Below, piece after piece: positions 26,797-35,895 of a DNA stretch of 64,000 bases. The notes below the pieces were generated by a model. It saw only the letters and a program-made list of their open reading frames with translations. It was not told the origin of the DNA and made no database searches. The number at the start of each line of letters is the position of its first letter. The stretch's first letter is position 1. A program made the translations under genes and the position numbers. Source of the DNA: Site-B1 sp963827785 (GTDB lineage: Bacteria; Bacteroidota; Bacteroidia; Flavobacteriales; Flavobacteriaceae). The stretch is from NCBI GenBank assembly GCA_963827785.1, contig CAWHCT010000008.1, positions 124,001 to 188,000 on the forward strand, written 5' to 3'.

Positions 26797-27978
26797 ATGC
26801 AATCTGATTTCTTTAAATATCAAGCACAAACAACTACGCATCCGTTAGCAATGGAAATTTCGCATGCTGAAGGGAGTTATATTTATGACATCAATAATAA
26901 AGCCTATTTGGATTTTGTGGCTGGTGTGTCTGCATGCAGCCTGGGACATAGACATCCTAAAGTGGTGACTGCTATTAAGGACCAATTAGATAAATATATG
27001 CATGTCATGGTTTATGGTGAATACATTCAGGAACCAGCTGTGGAACTCACTAAATATTTAGCAAAACATTTACCACAACCTCTCCAAAAAACCTACTTGA
27101 CCAATTCCGGTACTGAAGCTATAGAAGGGGCATTAAAATTAGCTAAGATTGCAACAGGAAGATTTGAAATAATTGCTGCAAACAAGGCCTATCATGGTAA
27201 CACCATGGGATCAATGAGTGTCATGGGTTTTGAAGAACGTAAACAACCCTTTAGACCCTTAGTTCCCGGAACCAGATTCATCGACTTTAACAATGAATTC
27301 CAAATAAAACAAATAACTTCTAAAACTGCTGCAGTTATTTTAGAGACCATTCAAGGAGGTGCTGGTTTTATTCTACCAAAAAATGATTACCTAAAAAAAG
27401 TGAGAGAACGCTGTGATAAAGTTGGAGCGCTTTTAATTCTGGATGAGATACAACCCGGAATTGGTAGAACCGGAAAACTATTCGGGTTTGAGCATTTTAA
27501 TTGTGTTCCGGACATTCTTGTTTTAGGAAAAGGACTTGGAGGCGGACTCCCAATTGGAGCTTTTACAGCATCAGGTGAATTAATGGATCTTCTTAGCGAT
27601 AATCCAAAACTTGGTCATATTACTACTTTTGGTGGAAACCCCATTATTGCGGCTTCAGCCTTAGCAACTATTAGGGAAATTGTAGAAACTGATATCATTG
27701 AGCAAACTCTGGAAAAGGAAAAAATAATCAGGGAACATCTAAAGCATCCATTAATTACTGAAATTAGAGGTAAAGGATTAATGCTAGCAGCTTTCACACC
27801 TTCAAAAGATATAACCAATCAGGTTGTTTTGCAATGTCAGGATAAGGGACTTATATTATTCTGGTTACTTTTTGAACCTCATGCCATCAGAATTACTCCA
27901 CCTCTAACCATCAGTAAGGAAGAATTGATCGTAGGATGTGACATAATTCTGGAAGTTTTAAATGGTTTAGAAGTTTAA
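26797..27978 (+). CDS. Class III pyridoxal-phosphate aminotransferase
   Basis: A 393-residue fold-type I aminotransferase of the ornithine/acetylornithine/4-aminobutyrate group. Visible are the N-terminal IYDINNKAYLDFVAGVS, TNSGTEAIEGALKLAK, the AYHGNTMGSMSVMG segment, LILDEIQPGIGRTG with the PLP-ring Asp, and VLGKGLGGGLP with Lys at about 245. Substrate cannot be fixed; no arginine biosynthesis genes are near. It follows the OstA-like gene after 5 bp, an arrangement seen in Bacteroidetes without an obvious metabolic link. Confidence 0.9.
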   Translation: MQSDFFKYQAQTTTHPLAMEISHAEGSYIYDINNKAYLDFVAGVSACSLGHRHPKVVTAIKDQLDKYMHVMVYGEYIQEPAVELTKYLAKHLPQPLQKTYLTNSGTEAIEGALKLAKIATGRFEIIAANKAYHGNTMGSMSVMGFEERKQPFRPLVPGTRFIDFNNEFQIKQITSKTAAVILETIQGGAGFILPKNDYLKKVRERCDKVGALLILDEIQPGIGRTGKLFGFEHFNCVPDILVLGKGLGGGLPIGAFTASGELMDLLSDNPKLGHITTFGGNPIIAASALATIREIVETDIIEQTLEKEKIIREHLKHPLITEIRGKGLMLAAFTPSKDITNQVVLQCQDKGLILFWLLFEPHAIRITPPLTISKEELIVGCDIILEVLNGLEV

Positions 27979-28069
27979 TTAACACTCTAAGTGTTTAGCT
28001 AACAGGTAATTTCTATGTTGATTACTTTGTTAAAAACATTTAGCCCATAACACCTATTCTAGCTTGAAG

Positions 28070-28087
28070 TGTACTAATTTTAGTACA
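28070..28087. repeat. Perfect inverted repeat upstream of the TPR gene
   Basis: TGTACTAA (28070-28077), two bases, TTAGTACA (28080-28087). The arms match perfectly. The site lies about 22 bp before the ATG at 28109, where a dimeric repressor or an mRNA hairpin could act. There is no T-run after it, so it is not a terminator. Confidence 0.6.
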
Positions 28088-28108
28088 TCTAGAATAATTA
28101 ATTTGCCC

Positions 28109-29515
28109 ATGGAGTTTAGTCAAAACGACGACAACAACAATAACGTTTCCCTTTCCAAATTTGAATCAATGCTTAAAACAAACAACGTTTTGTTTTTTGA
28201 TTCAGAAGAGTTCGAAGACATCATCCACCACTATTTAGAAAAAGGAAAAATATCCTTGGCTAAAAAGGCAATTAAATTAGGTTTAGAGCAACATCCTGCC
28301 TCAACAACCCTGAAACTTTTCAAGATTGAAGTTTATATTTTTGAGAACAATCTGATTCTGGCAGATGAATTGCTAAATGAGCTTTACGATCTGGAACCTA
28401 TGAATGAAGAGATCTATATTCAAAAAGCCAACATTCTTTCCAAGCAGGATAAACATGATGAAGCTATTAGAGTCTTAAAATCTGCTTTGGATTTGACTGA
28501 TGACCCTTCTGATCTTTATTCTTTGATTGGTATGGAATATCTCTTTCTGGATCAATTTGAAAATGCCAAATTGAATTTTATGGAATGCCTGGAAAATGAC
28601 GATCGTGATTATTCGGCATTATACAACGTTATTTATTGCTTTGATTTTTTGAATCAAAATGAGGAAGCCATAGAATTTTTAAATTCATTTTTGGATAATA
28701 ACCCCTATTGTGAAGTTGCTTGGCATCAATTGGGTAAACAGTATTTCGCATTAAAGGAGTATGATAAAGCTTTATCATCTTTTGATTTTGCCATAATATC
28801 AGATGATACATTTCTAGGCGCCTATATGGAAAAAGGGAAAGTTCTGGAAAAAATGAAAAAGTACAATGAAGCAATAGAAAATTATAACATTACTCTGTCT
28901 ATTGATGATCCTACTTCATTTGCTCTATTGAGAATCGGGAATTGTTATGAAAAATTAGGTAATAGTGATCTTGCTGTTCAGTTTTACTATAAGACAGTTC
29001 ATGAAGATCCATTACTTGATAAAGGCTGGATTGCAATAACCAAATTCTACAATAAGAATCATAATTATCAAAAGGCTTTATACTATATCAATAAAGCTAT
29101 AAATATTGACAGTGAGAATGCTGTTTATTGGAAATTGTATGCTCAAATAAACCAACGGTTAAAATTCTTTGAGGAATCTGAACGAGGATATAAAAAGACC
29201 TTGGAACTAGGAAATTATGAACTTGAAACTTGGCTATCTAGATCTGATGTTCTGATTTTACTGGGAGAATACGAAGCTTCAATATATAATTTGACTCAAG
29301 CCGCCGAATTTTATCCTGAACATGCTGAAATTGAATACAGATTGGCCGGATTATATTATAAGACCAATGAAACGGATAAAGGGTACTATCATATTAAAAA
29401 TGCATTGAGTTATGATAATGACTATAGCTTTATTCTTGAAGAATTATTCCCCAGGGTCTACCAAAGAAAATCAATTCAAAATATTATTTTAAATTACAAA
29501 AACGCTTCAAAGTAA
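28109..29515 (+). CDS. Tetratricopeptide repeat protein
   Basis: A 468-residue protein made almost wholly of TPR helices from about residue 45 to the end, for example KISLAKKAIKLGLEQHPAS, HDEAIRVLKSALDLTDDPS, YDKALSSFDFAIISDD, YNEAIENYNITLSIDDP and YQKALYYINKAINIDSEN. No signal peptide or membrane helix is seen, so it is a cytosolic scaffold of unknown partner. A short Asn-rich stretch (DDNNNN) follows the start. The ATG at 28109 is preferred to one 45 bp upstream, which would run through the inverted repeat. DUF368 genes follow on the same strand after about 37 bp. Confidence 0.88.
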   Translation: MEFSQNDDNNNNVSLSKFESMLKTNNVLFFDSEEFEDIIHHYLEKGKISLAKKAIKLGLEQHPASTTLKLFKIEVYIFENNLILADELLNELYDLEPMNEEIYIQKANILSKQDKHDEAIRVLKSALDLTDDPSDLYSLIGMEYLFLDQFENAKLNFMECLENDDRDYSALYNVIYCFDFLNQNEEAIEFLNSFLDNNPYCEVAWHQLGKQYFALKEYDKALSSFDFAIISDDTFLGAYMEKGKVLEKMKKYNEAIENYNITLSIDDPTSFALLRIGNCYEKLGNSDLAVQFYYKTVHEDPLLDKGWIAITKFYNKNHNYQKALYYINKAINIDSENAVYWKLYAQINQRLKFFEESERGYKKTLELGNYELETWLSRSDVLILLGEYEASIYNLTQAAEFYPEHAEIEYRLAGLYYKTNETDKGYYHIKNALSYDNDYSFILEELFPRVYQRKSIQNIILNYKNASK

Positions 29516-29552
29516 AATTACATACCTTTGGTTTTCCTAAAACCAAAAAAAA

Positions 29553-30476
29553 ATGCAAAGACGATTAATTGACTATGTAATAATTTCGTTAAAAGGTATG
29601 GCAATGGGCGCTGCTGATGTGGTTCCAGGAGTTTCCGGGGGAACAATTGCTTTCATTTCAGGAATCTATGAAGAGTTAATTACTTCAATAAATAATGTGA
29701 ATTTATCCTTGGTCAATACCTTTTTTAAAGAAGGGTTTTTTGCGGGATGGAAAAAACTGAATGGCAGTTTTCTTCTTTCCCTAGTAATTGGTATTGCCAT
29801 AAGTGTTTTATCCTTAGTGAAAAGCATCAGATGGCTTTTGGAACATGAACCCATTTTACTTTGGTCATTCTTTTTTGGTTTGGTAATTGCCAGTATTTTC
29901 TTTGTTGGAAAACAAATAACTAAATGGACTTTGGTAACGGTCCTAGGTTTTATTGCTGGAAGTTTTTTAGCCTATTATATCACAACTTTGCCACCATTAG
30001 GAACGAATAGCTCTACTTGGTTTTTATTTGCTTCCGGGGCATTGGCAATTTGCGCAATGATCTTACCTGGTATTTCCGGGGCATTTATCCTAGTCCTTCT
30101 GGGGGCTTATAAACCCGTTATCAATGCGATTGATAATAAAGATTTTAAGACTATAATAATCCTTGGTGCTGGAGCAATTATAGGATTATTGTCCTTTTCA
30201 AAATTATTGAAATGGCTTTTCAAGAATTATCACAACCTCACTCTGGCAATTCTTACTGGTTTCATCTTTGGATCTCTCAACAAAATATGGCCCTGGAAAA
30301 AAGTATTGACTTGGAGATTGAATTCACATAATGAAAGAATTCCATTGTTAGAGCAAAGCATCTCCCCTTTTTCTTACGAAGGTGACAATCAATTGACCTT
30401 TGCAATAGCATTAATGGTTATAGGTTTTTTAACTATTTTTATTCTTGAAAAATTAGGTAACGCTAAAACGCAATAA
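29553..30476 (+). CDS. DUF368 integral membrane protein (first copy)
   Basis: A 307-residue membrane protein with about eight to nine hydrophobic helices. Two copies of the DUF368 signature appear: GMAMGAADVVPGVSGGTIAF near the N-terminus and ICAMILPGISGAFILVLLGAY in the middle, an internal symmetry typical of this family. The family is linked to undecaprenyl-phosphate recycling (PopT-type flippases), which fits, but that assignment was made in other species. The next gene, 6 bp away, is a paralogue. Confidence 0.88.
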   Translation: MQRRLIDYVIISLKGMAMGAADVVPGVSGGTIAFISGIYEELITSINNVNLSLVNTFFKEGFFAGWKKLNGSFLLSLVIGIAISVLSLVKSIRWLLEHEPILLWSFFFGLVIASIFFVGKQITKWTLVTVLGFIAGSFLAYYITTLPPLGTNSSTWFLFASGALAICAMILPGISGAFILVLLGAYKPVINAIDNKDFKTIIILGAGAIIGLLSFSKLLKWLFKNYHNLTLAILTGFIFGSLNKIWPWKKVLTWRLNSHNERIPLLEQSISPFSYEGDNQLTFAIALMVIGFLTIFILEKLGNAKTQ

Positions 30477-30482
30477 TATTCA

Positions 30483-31502
30483 ATGCAGAATACCAGAACA
30501 CTTTTTGATAAGATCTTTTTGGTTATTAAAGGTCTTGCAATGGGAGCAGCCAATAAAGTTCCAGGCGTCTCGGGAGGTTTGGTAGCTTTTGTGGCCGGTT
30601 TTTACGAAGAATTTATCTATTCCCTTCAAAAGGTCAATACTAAAGCATTCAAATTGCTTATCAATGGAAGGTTCAAAAGTTTCTTTCGTTATATAAATGG
30701 TCGATTTCTGGGGCTTTTGATGCTGGGAATGGTTGTCAGCTATTTTAGTGTCTCAAAAATCCTGGATTATCTGCTTGAAAATTATGAGTTGTATGTGTGG
30801 TGTGTGTTTTTTGGAATGATCATTGGTTCCGTTTATTATATAAGTAAAGACTTCAAAGATTGGAATTTAAAAACCTATGTTGCACTGTTAACAGGCATTG
30901 CAGTTGGAGTTGGAATTAGTTTTTTGGATCCTGCAAAGGAGAATGACAATTTATGGTTTGTCTTTTTTTGCGGTATTATTAGTGTTTCAGGCATGACACT
31001 TCCCGGTTTTTCGGGTTCTTTTATTCTCATTCTATTAGGTAATTATGTACTCCTATTGGTAGATTCAGTTAACTCTTTATTTGATACGTTTTATGAGCTA
31101 ATTAGAGGAGATTTCAGTTTTATTAATAATACAGCACGAATCCGAATGCTAAAAGTATTAGGCGTGTTTACATTAGGCTCTATAACTGGCCTAGTCTCCT
31201 TTTCACATATTTTAAGTTATGTACTAAAACATTATAAAAGCATCACCATTTCGCTGCTTACGGGTTTTATAATAGGTTCACTTGGTGTGGTTTGGCCATG
31301 GAAAAAAACGATCTACAAAACGGCTGAAGACGGAACATTCCTATTGGACTCCGTAGGAAAAAAAATAGTAGAAAATTATCAGCGTTTTTTTCCGGAGATC
31401 AATGGCTATACTTATATAGGCACTATGTTCATAATTCTAGGCTTTGTAATTGTCCTGCTTTTGGAATGGTATGGACAGAAAACCATTAAAGAAAATGCGT
31501 AA
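30483..31502 (+). CDS. DUF368 integral membrane protein (second copy)
   Basis: A 339-residue paralogue of the preceding gene with the same pair of signatures: GLAMGAANKVPGVSGGLVAF and ISVSGMTLPGFSGSFILILL. It differs by longer loops, including one of about 20 residues after DSVNSLFDTFYELIRGDF. Candidate role is undecaprenyl-phosphate or another lipid carrier flipping at the inner membrane. The reading frame overlaps the aroE start by 8 bp, so aroE is translationally coupled. Confidence 0.88.
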   Translation: MQNTRTLFDKIFLVIKGLAMGAANKVPGVSGGLVAFVAGFYEEFIYSLQKVNTKAFKLLINGRFKSFFRYINGRFLGLLMLGMVVSYFSVSKILDYLLENYELYVWCVFFGMIIGSVYYISKDFKDWNLKTYVALLTGIAVGVGISFLDPAKENDNLWFVFFCGIISVSGMTLPGFSGSFILILLGNYVLLLVDSVNSLFDTFYELIRGDFSFINNTARIRMLKVLGVFTLGSITGLVSFSHILSYVLKHYKSITISLLTGFIIGSLGVVWPWKKTIYKTAEDGTFLLDSVGKKIVENYQRFFPEINGYTYIGTMFIILGFVIVLLLEWYGQKTIKENA

Positions 31503-32229
31503 ATTTGGGTTAATTGGCAAGAATATATCCTATTCATTCTCTGAATCCTATTTTCAGAAAAAGTTTGATAAAGAGCATATAAAAGATACTTCTTATCAAA
31601 ATTTTGATCTCGATTCTATATCAGAATTTAAATTCTTAATTAAGAATAACCCTGAAATTGCAGGATTAAATGTTACAATTCCATATAAGGAAGAAGTTAT
31701 ACCCTATTTAGACTTAATCAATAAAACAGCCAAAGAAATAGGTGCGATCAACACTATTAAGATTACCAAAAAAGGAAATTTAAAAGGCTATAACACAGAT
31801 TATTACGGCTTTAAAAAATCTTTAAAACCTTTACTTACAAAACAACATAAAAAAGCACTTATTTTAGGAACAGGAGGAGCAAGTAAAGCCGTGGCTTATG
31901 CCCTAAAAAAATTAAATATCAGATATTCTTATGTCTCAAGGACTAAAACTAAAGACCACTTCACCTACAAAGAACTCAATGAAAAAATCATCAAAGATCA
32001 TCTTGTTATTATAAATTGTTCACCTGTAGGTACATATCCAAATGTCAAAGACAGCCCGAACCTTCCATATCAATTTGTTACAAGTGAACATGTTTTATTT
32101 GATCTAATATATAATCCAAATGAAACCCTGTTTTTAAAAAAAGGAAAACAGCAAGGAGCATCCATCTGTAACGGTTTACGAATGTTAGAATTACAGGCCG
32201 AGAAATCCTGGGAAATCTGGAATAAGTAA
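31495..32229 (+). CDS. aroE: Shikimate dehydrogenase
   Basis: NADPH-dependent reductase turning 3-dehydroshikimate into shikimate in aromatic amino acid synthesis. The 244-residue protein shows the N-terminal FGLIGKNISYSFSESYF (shikimate-binding Ser-x-Ser), NVTIPYKEEVIPYLD with the catalytic Lys, TDYYGFKKSLKP, the dinucleotide loop ILGTGGASKAVAYAL, and C-terminal GLRMLELQAEKSW. The start is the ATG at 31495, overlapping the DUF368 stop; a start 45 bp earlier would run inside DUF368. Confidence 0.95.
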   Translation: MRKFGLIGKNISYSFSESYFQKKFDKEHIKDTSYQNFDLDSISEFKFLIKNNPEIAGLNVTIPYKEEVIPYLDLINKTAKEIGAINTIKITKKGNLKGYNTDYYGFKKSLKPLLTKQHKKALILGTGGASKAVAYALKKLNIRYSYVSRTKTKDHFTYKELNEKIIKDHLVIINCSPVGTYPNVKDSPNLPYQFVTSEHVLFDLIYNPNETLFLKKGKQQGASICNGLRMLELQAEKSWEIWNK

Positions 32230-32277
32230 TTTCTAATGGCTATTGCAATTTATTTTATTTCAAAAAATCTTCAACTC

Positions 32278-32308
32278 TTTGTATTTACACACTATGTTGT
32301 TATCTTTA
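32278..32308 (+). promoter_or_regulatory. Candidate promoter of the DUF349 gene
   Basis: TTTG (32278-32281), 19 bp spacer, TATCTTTA (32301-32308). This matches the Bacteroidetes -33/-7 pair with one mismatch in the last base of the -7 box and leaves a leader of about 35 nt before the ATG at 32349. Confidence 0.55.
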
Positions 32309-32348
32309 ACAAAATAATCAGTGCAAATCGATTACAAAACATTTTAAA

Positions 32349-34352
32349 ATGTCAAAGAAAGATACCCTGCATGATGCAGATGGAAAACCAGATTTAGATT
32401 CAAAAGAAAACCTGGCTAAGAAAATCGAAAGTGAATCTCCCGAGCTTCAAATTGAAGATACCAAGACCCCAATGACTGCAGAAGATGATATTGCTGTAGA
32501 AAAGGAGAATACCATTGAAGATGATAATACTGTAGAAAAGGAGAATACTATTGAAGATGATAATGCTGTAGATGAGATTGAAGCTTCTAATGCGGAAGAT
32601 GCGGAAGACGAGGGTAACCAAGAAAGACATACCATTGAGATCAAGGATTACCATGCTATGTCCATGGAAGAATTGGTAGATGAACTTACTAATCTTATAA
32701 ATAAGGAAAAAGTTCAGGCTATCAGGACACACGTCGATTCAATAAAAAAAGAATTCAATGAAAAATTCAGCCAATTTCTTGAAGAAAAAAAGGATAACTT
32801 TATTAGTGAAGGTGGAAATCCAATTGATTTTCATTATTCTAGCCCAATAAAATCGAGATTTAATACTGCAAATAAAGAGTACAAGAACAAATTAAAATTT
32901 CACTACAAAAAAATAGAATCTTCACTTAAAGAAAATCTGGAGAAAAAACTTCAAATTATAGAAGAACTCAAGGGTTTGATCAATGTTGAGGAGAATATTA
33001 ATACAACCTACAAACATTTTAAAGAATTACAGGAAAGATGGCGTGATACAGGCCCCATTCCCAGAGACAAGTATAATAATGCCTGGAATACCTATCATCA
33101 CCATGTAGAAATATTTTATGATTTCCTACACCTAAACAGAGATCTGAGAGATCTTGATTTCAAACATAATTTAGAGCAAAAACAGAAAATTGTTGAAAAA
33201 GCTGAAGAACTGGCAAAAATAGATGATGTAAACCACGCTTTTAGAGAATTACAGGTATTGCATAAAATGTGGAAAGAAGAATTGGGTCCTGTCGCACGGG
33301 AATACCGTGAAGAAATTTGGGATAAATTCAAATTAGCCACAAAAACCATTCATAAAAAACGCCAGGAGTATTTTGATAAGCTCGATGAGGGATATTTAGT
33401 GAATCTGGAGAAAAAAGAAGAAATAATAGCCAAAATCATTGCAGTTTCAGTTGACGACACCAATAATCATAAGACCTGGCAAAATAAAATAAAAGAGATC
33501 GAAGGATTAAGATCTGAATTCTTTAAAGCAGGAAAAGTGCCGTTAAAAGTGAATGAGGCAACCTGGAAAAAATTTAAAGAAGCCGTGAGGACTTTTAACA
33601 GAAAGAAGAACTCATTTTACAAGGATTTAAAAAAGGAGCAATACAAGAACCTTGAAAAGAAGCTGGAACTGATTAAAGTTGCTGAAGATAATAAGGATAA
33701 TGACGATTTTGAATCTACAACTCCACTAATGAAAAAGATCCAGGCAGATTGGAAAAGGATTGGACATGTACCTAGGAAAGACAGTGACAAAATTTGGAAA
33801 CAATTCAAATCGGCTTGTAATCATTACTTTGATAAACTTCATGTTCAAAAAGATTCTGAAAATAAAGTAGAGAATGAAGCTTTTGAAAAGAAACAAAAGT
33901 TTTTAGAGGAACTTGAGAAGCTTGAATTTACTGGTGAGAAGGAAAGCAATCTAAAATTAATCCAATCCAAAATTGAGGAGTGGAAAGCTATAGGCCGAGT
34001 GCCATATAATAAGAGATTTATTGATAAAAAACTTAATAAAACCCTTGATTCTTTATTTAAAAAATTAGATGTGAGCCAATCAGAGGTTGAGTTAATTAAG
34101 TATGATAACAAAATAGAATCGTTGAATAATGAGGAAGATTCCAAAAAACTGGATAACGAGTTATTCTTTATAAAGAAACGAGTGGATGAAGCGAAACAGG
34201 AAATAAATCAACTAGAAAATAATTTACTCTTCTTTTCTCATGTTGATGACGATAATCCAGTTGTAAAGGAAGTTCGTATGAATATTTCCCGTCATAAGGA
34301 CGAATTAAAAGTCTGGAAAGAAAAGCTGAAGAAAATTAAGTCTATGTACTAA
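32349..34352 (+). CDS. DUF349 domain protein
   Basis: A 667-residue, highly charged, mostly helical protein. Residues about 30-95 form an acidic low-complexity region that includes a 12-residue tandem repeat. From about 150 on, at least five DUF349-like three-helix repeats occur, each with a W-x-x-x-G-x-[VIL]-P signature: RWRDTGPIPRDKYNNAW, MWKEELGPVAREYREEIW, FFKAGKVPLKVNEATW, DWKRIGHVPRKDSDKIW and EWKAIGRVPYNKRF. DUF349 proteins bind nucleic acid or act at the ribosome in other bacteria; here the role is unknown. The gene is transcribed alone and followed by a long hairpin. Confidence 0.9.
   Translation: MSKKDTLHDADGKPDLDSKENLAKKIESESPELQIEDTKTPMTAEDDIAVEKENTIEDDNTVEKENTIEDDNAVDEIEASNAEDAEDEGNQERHTIEIKDYHAMSMEELVDELTNLINKEKVQAIRTHVDSIKKEFNEKFSQFLEEKKDNFISEGGNPIDFHYSSPIKSRFNTANKEYKNKLKFHYKKIESSLKENLEKKLQIIEELKGLINVEENINTTYKHFKELQERWRDTGPIPRDKYNNAWNTYHHHVEIFYDFLHLNRDLRDLDFKHNLEQKQKIVEKAEELAKIDDVNHAFRELQVLHKMWKEELGPVAREYREEIWDKFKLATKTIHKKRQEYFDKLDEGYLVNLEKKEEIIAKIIAVSVDDTNNHKTWQNKIKEIEGLRSEFFKAGKVPLKVNEATWKKFKEAVRTFNRKKNSFYKDLKKEQYKNLEKKLELIKVAEDNKDNDDFESTTPLMKKIQADWKRIGHVPRKDSDKIWKQFKSACNHYFDKLHVQKDSENKVENEAFEKKQKFLEELEKLEFTGEKESNLKLIQSKIEEWKAIGRVPYNKRFIDKKLNKTLDSLFKKLDVSQSEVELIKYDNKIESLNNEEDSKKLDNELFFIKKRVDEAKQEINQLENNLLFFSHVDDDNPVVKEVRMNISRHKDELKVWKEKLKKIKSMY
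32493..32564 (+). repeat. Tandem 36-bp repeat in the DUF349 gene
   Basis: Two in-frame 36-bp copies (32493-32528 and 32529-32564) encode VEKENTIEDDN units, and a third partial copy starts at 32565. The copies differ at only two positions, the codon for the first Ala/Thr and a silent site. It lies in the acidic linker, where copy number could vary between strains. Confidence 0.85.
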
Positions 34353-34363
34353 AAACATCAAAC

Positions 34364-34426
34364 CCTACTTATATAGGCTTAAGAAATGTTCTATTTTTTC
34401 AAGAAGCTGCCTAAATTATAAGTAGG
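34364..34426. other. Long bulged hairpin between convergent DUF349 gene and mazG
   Basis: Outer arms CCTACTTATA (34364-34373) and TATAAGTAGG (34417-34426) pair fully; they continue as TAGGC (34374-34378) with GCCTA (34409-34413) across a three-base bulge, leaving a loop of about 30 nt. It is not followed by a long T-run, so it is not a classical terminator. It may protect the 3' end of the DUF349 mRNA or be part of a small RNA. Confidence 0.6.
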
Positions 34427-34503
34427 AATTTGACCCCTAACTAAACTAACTAACTCTTTTGTAAATTATATACGTAATAAATATGTCTTTTGGATTTTTC
34501 ACG

Positions 34504-35277
34504 TTATAATTTTTTGGATTCTTCCCAGAACACATCCATTTCTTCTAAGGACATATCCTTAAGTTCCCTATTTATTCGTTTAGACTCTTTCTCCAGGAAT
34601 TGAAATCTTTTAATAAATTTTTTATTGGTTCGTTCGAGTGCGTTTTCAGGATTTATTTTTAAAAATCTGGCATAATTGATCAAAGAGAATAGCACATCTC
34701 CAAATTCACTCTCCATGGCATCATGGTTATCCGTATCAATTTCTGATTGAAGTTCGTTTAATTCTTCTTTAACTTTCTCAAAAACCTGTTCCGGTTTTTC
34801 CCAATCAAAACCAACTCCGGCAACTTTATCCTGAATCCTGTTAGCCTTAACAATTGCCGGTAAACCAAGAGGGACACCTTCCAATACACTATTCTTACCC
34901 TCTTTTAGTTTTAGATTCTCCCAGTTGCGTTTAACATCCTCTTCATTTTCAACCTCAACATCCCCATAAATATGTGGATGTCTGCCAATTAATTTTTTAC
35001 TAATACTGTTGCAAACATCAGCAATATCAAAATGATTTGTCTCACTACCTATTTTTGAATAGAACACTATATGTAATAAGACATCTCCTAGCTCTTTTTT
35101 AATTTCTTCCAAATCGTTTTCTAAAATTGCGTCTCCAAGTTCATAAGTTTCCTCAATTGTTAAATGGCGTAAGGATTGCATGGTTTGCTTCTTATCCCAG
35201 GGACATTTTGCCCTAAGTTCATCCATTATTGTCAATAACCTGTCAAAAGCTTTAAGCTGTTCTTTTCTGGAATTCAT
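34504..35277 (-). CDS. mazG: Nucleoside triphosphate pyrophosphohydrolase MazG
   Basis: House-cleaning enzyme that hydrolyses NTPs to NMP and PPi. The 257-residue protein has two MazG domains. The first has CPWDKKQTMQSLRHLTIEE and DLEEIKKELGDVLLHIVFY with the E-x-x-x-D metal motif. The second has VKEELNELQSEI and MESEFGDVLFSLINYARFL. The ATG at 35277 is chosen; a longer frame would run through the upstream terminator. Downstream about 75 bp lies the bulged hairpin of the convergent DUF349 gene. Confidence 0.95.
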   Translation of the reverse strand: MNSRKEQLKAFDRLLTIMDELRAKCPWDKKQTMQSLRHLTIEETYELGDAILENDLEEIKKELGDVLLHIVFYSKIGSETNHFDIADVCNSISKKLIGRHPHIYGDVEVENEEDVKRNWENLKLKEGKNSVLEGVPLGLPAIVKANRIQDKVAGVGFDWEKPEQVFEKVKEELNELQSEIDTDNHDAMESEFGDVLFSLINYARFLKINPENALERTNKKFIKRFQFLEKESKRINRELKDMSLEEMDVFWEESKKL

Positions 35278-35332
35278 ATTATTCAATTTATTTATTAAAA
35301 ATACACATTTTTGTATGGAATAAGACCATAAA

Positions 35333-35360
35333 AAAACTCCTATCATATGATAGGAGTTTT
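35333..35360 (-). terminator. Perfect palindromic terminator after the small secreted protein gene
   Basis: Arms AAAACTCCTATCAT and ATGATAGGAGTTTT form an unbroken 14-pair stem, with T-runs on the minus strand beyond 35333 (six A on the plus strand). It separates the small secreted protein gene from mazG. Confidence 0.85.
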
Positions 35361-35380
35361 ATACTTCTTTAATTTCGATT

Positions 35381-35716
35381 TTATTTCATCTCAATTTTAA
35401 CTGGTACTACAAAAGTTTTGTTTAAACTTTGGACGTCCACGTCTAATTTTTTGTAATTCAATCTGTTTTTAATAAAATTTTCAGCTAATTCACTTTCAGA
35501 GTCTACAGCTAATACAACCAATTCACGATTTTTGTTAAACATTAAAGTAACATTGGCTTGAACATCTTCCTCCACAACAAAGGAAGGGTTTTTTAATAGT
35601 TTTGTGATTTTTTCTTTTAAAGAAGTTGGATCTTTTTCGATTGATTCTGTAGTTGCAGAAACTACACTACTGGCTGTAATGGCTGCGGCCAGTAAAAACA
35701 TTTTGATTGTTTTCAT
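35381..35716 (-). CDS. Small secreted protein of unknown function
   Basis: A 111-residue protein with a clear Sec signal peptide (MKTIKMFLLAAAITASSVVSA). The mature part contains LKEKITKLLKNPSF, the strand-like VQANVTLMFNKNRELVVLAV and LNKTFVVPVKIEMK at the C-terminus. This looks like the small periplasmic beta-alpha proteins seen in several Flavobacteria, resembling a single TonB-C-like unit, but no known function can be given. It sits between sucC and mazG with terminators on both sides, so it is its own transcription unit. Confidence 0.75.
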   Translation of the reverse strand: MKTIKMFLLAAAITASSVVSATTESIEKDPTSLKEKITKLLKNPSFVVEEDVQANVTLMFNKNRELVVLAVDSESELAENFIKNRLNYKKLDVDVQSLNKTFVVPVKIEMK

Positions 35717-35840
35717 AATTGTTCGATTTTAATTGATTTATAGTATATAGACTTCAGTAAAATCGAAACGTTACATATTATATTACCGATTAACGACAGT
35801 TTAACATTGTATTACCAAAAATTAACTAAATATGAGAACA

Positions 35841-35873
35841 AAAAAAGAGTAGTGACTTTGAATTCACTACTCT
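35841..35873 (-). terminator. Terminator after sucC
   Basis: Arms AGAGTAGTGA and TCACTACTCT with an eight-base loop; on the minus strand it is followed by seven T residues. It closes the sucC transcript. Confidence 0.88.
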
Positions 35874-35895
35874 TCTATTAATATTTTAAAATAAA

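Noticed and set aside
32400..32732. Long open frame on the minus strand opposite the DUF349 gene
   Set aside because: It mirrors the acidic repeat of the real gene, giving low-complexity Ile/Phe/Ser sequence; no start signals or family resemblance.
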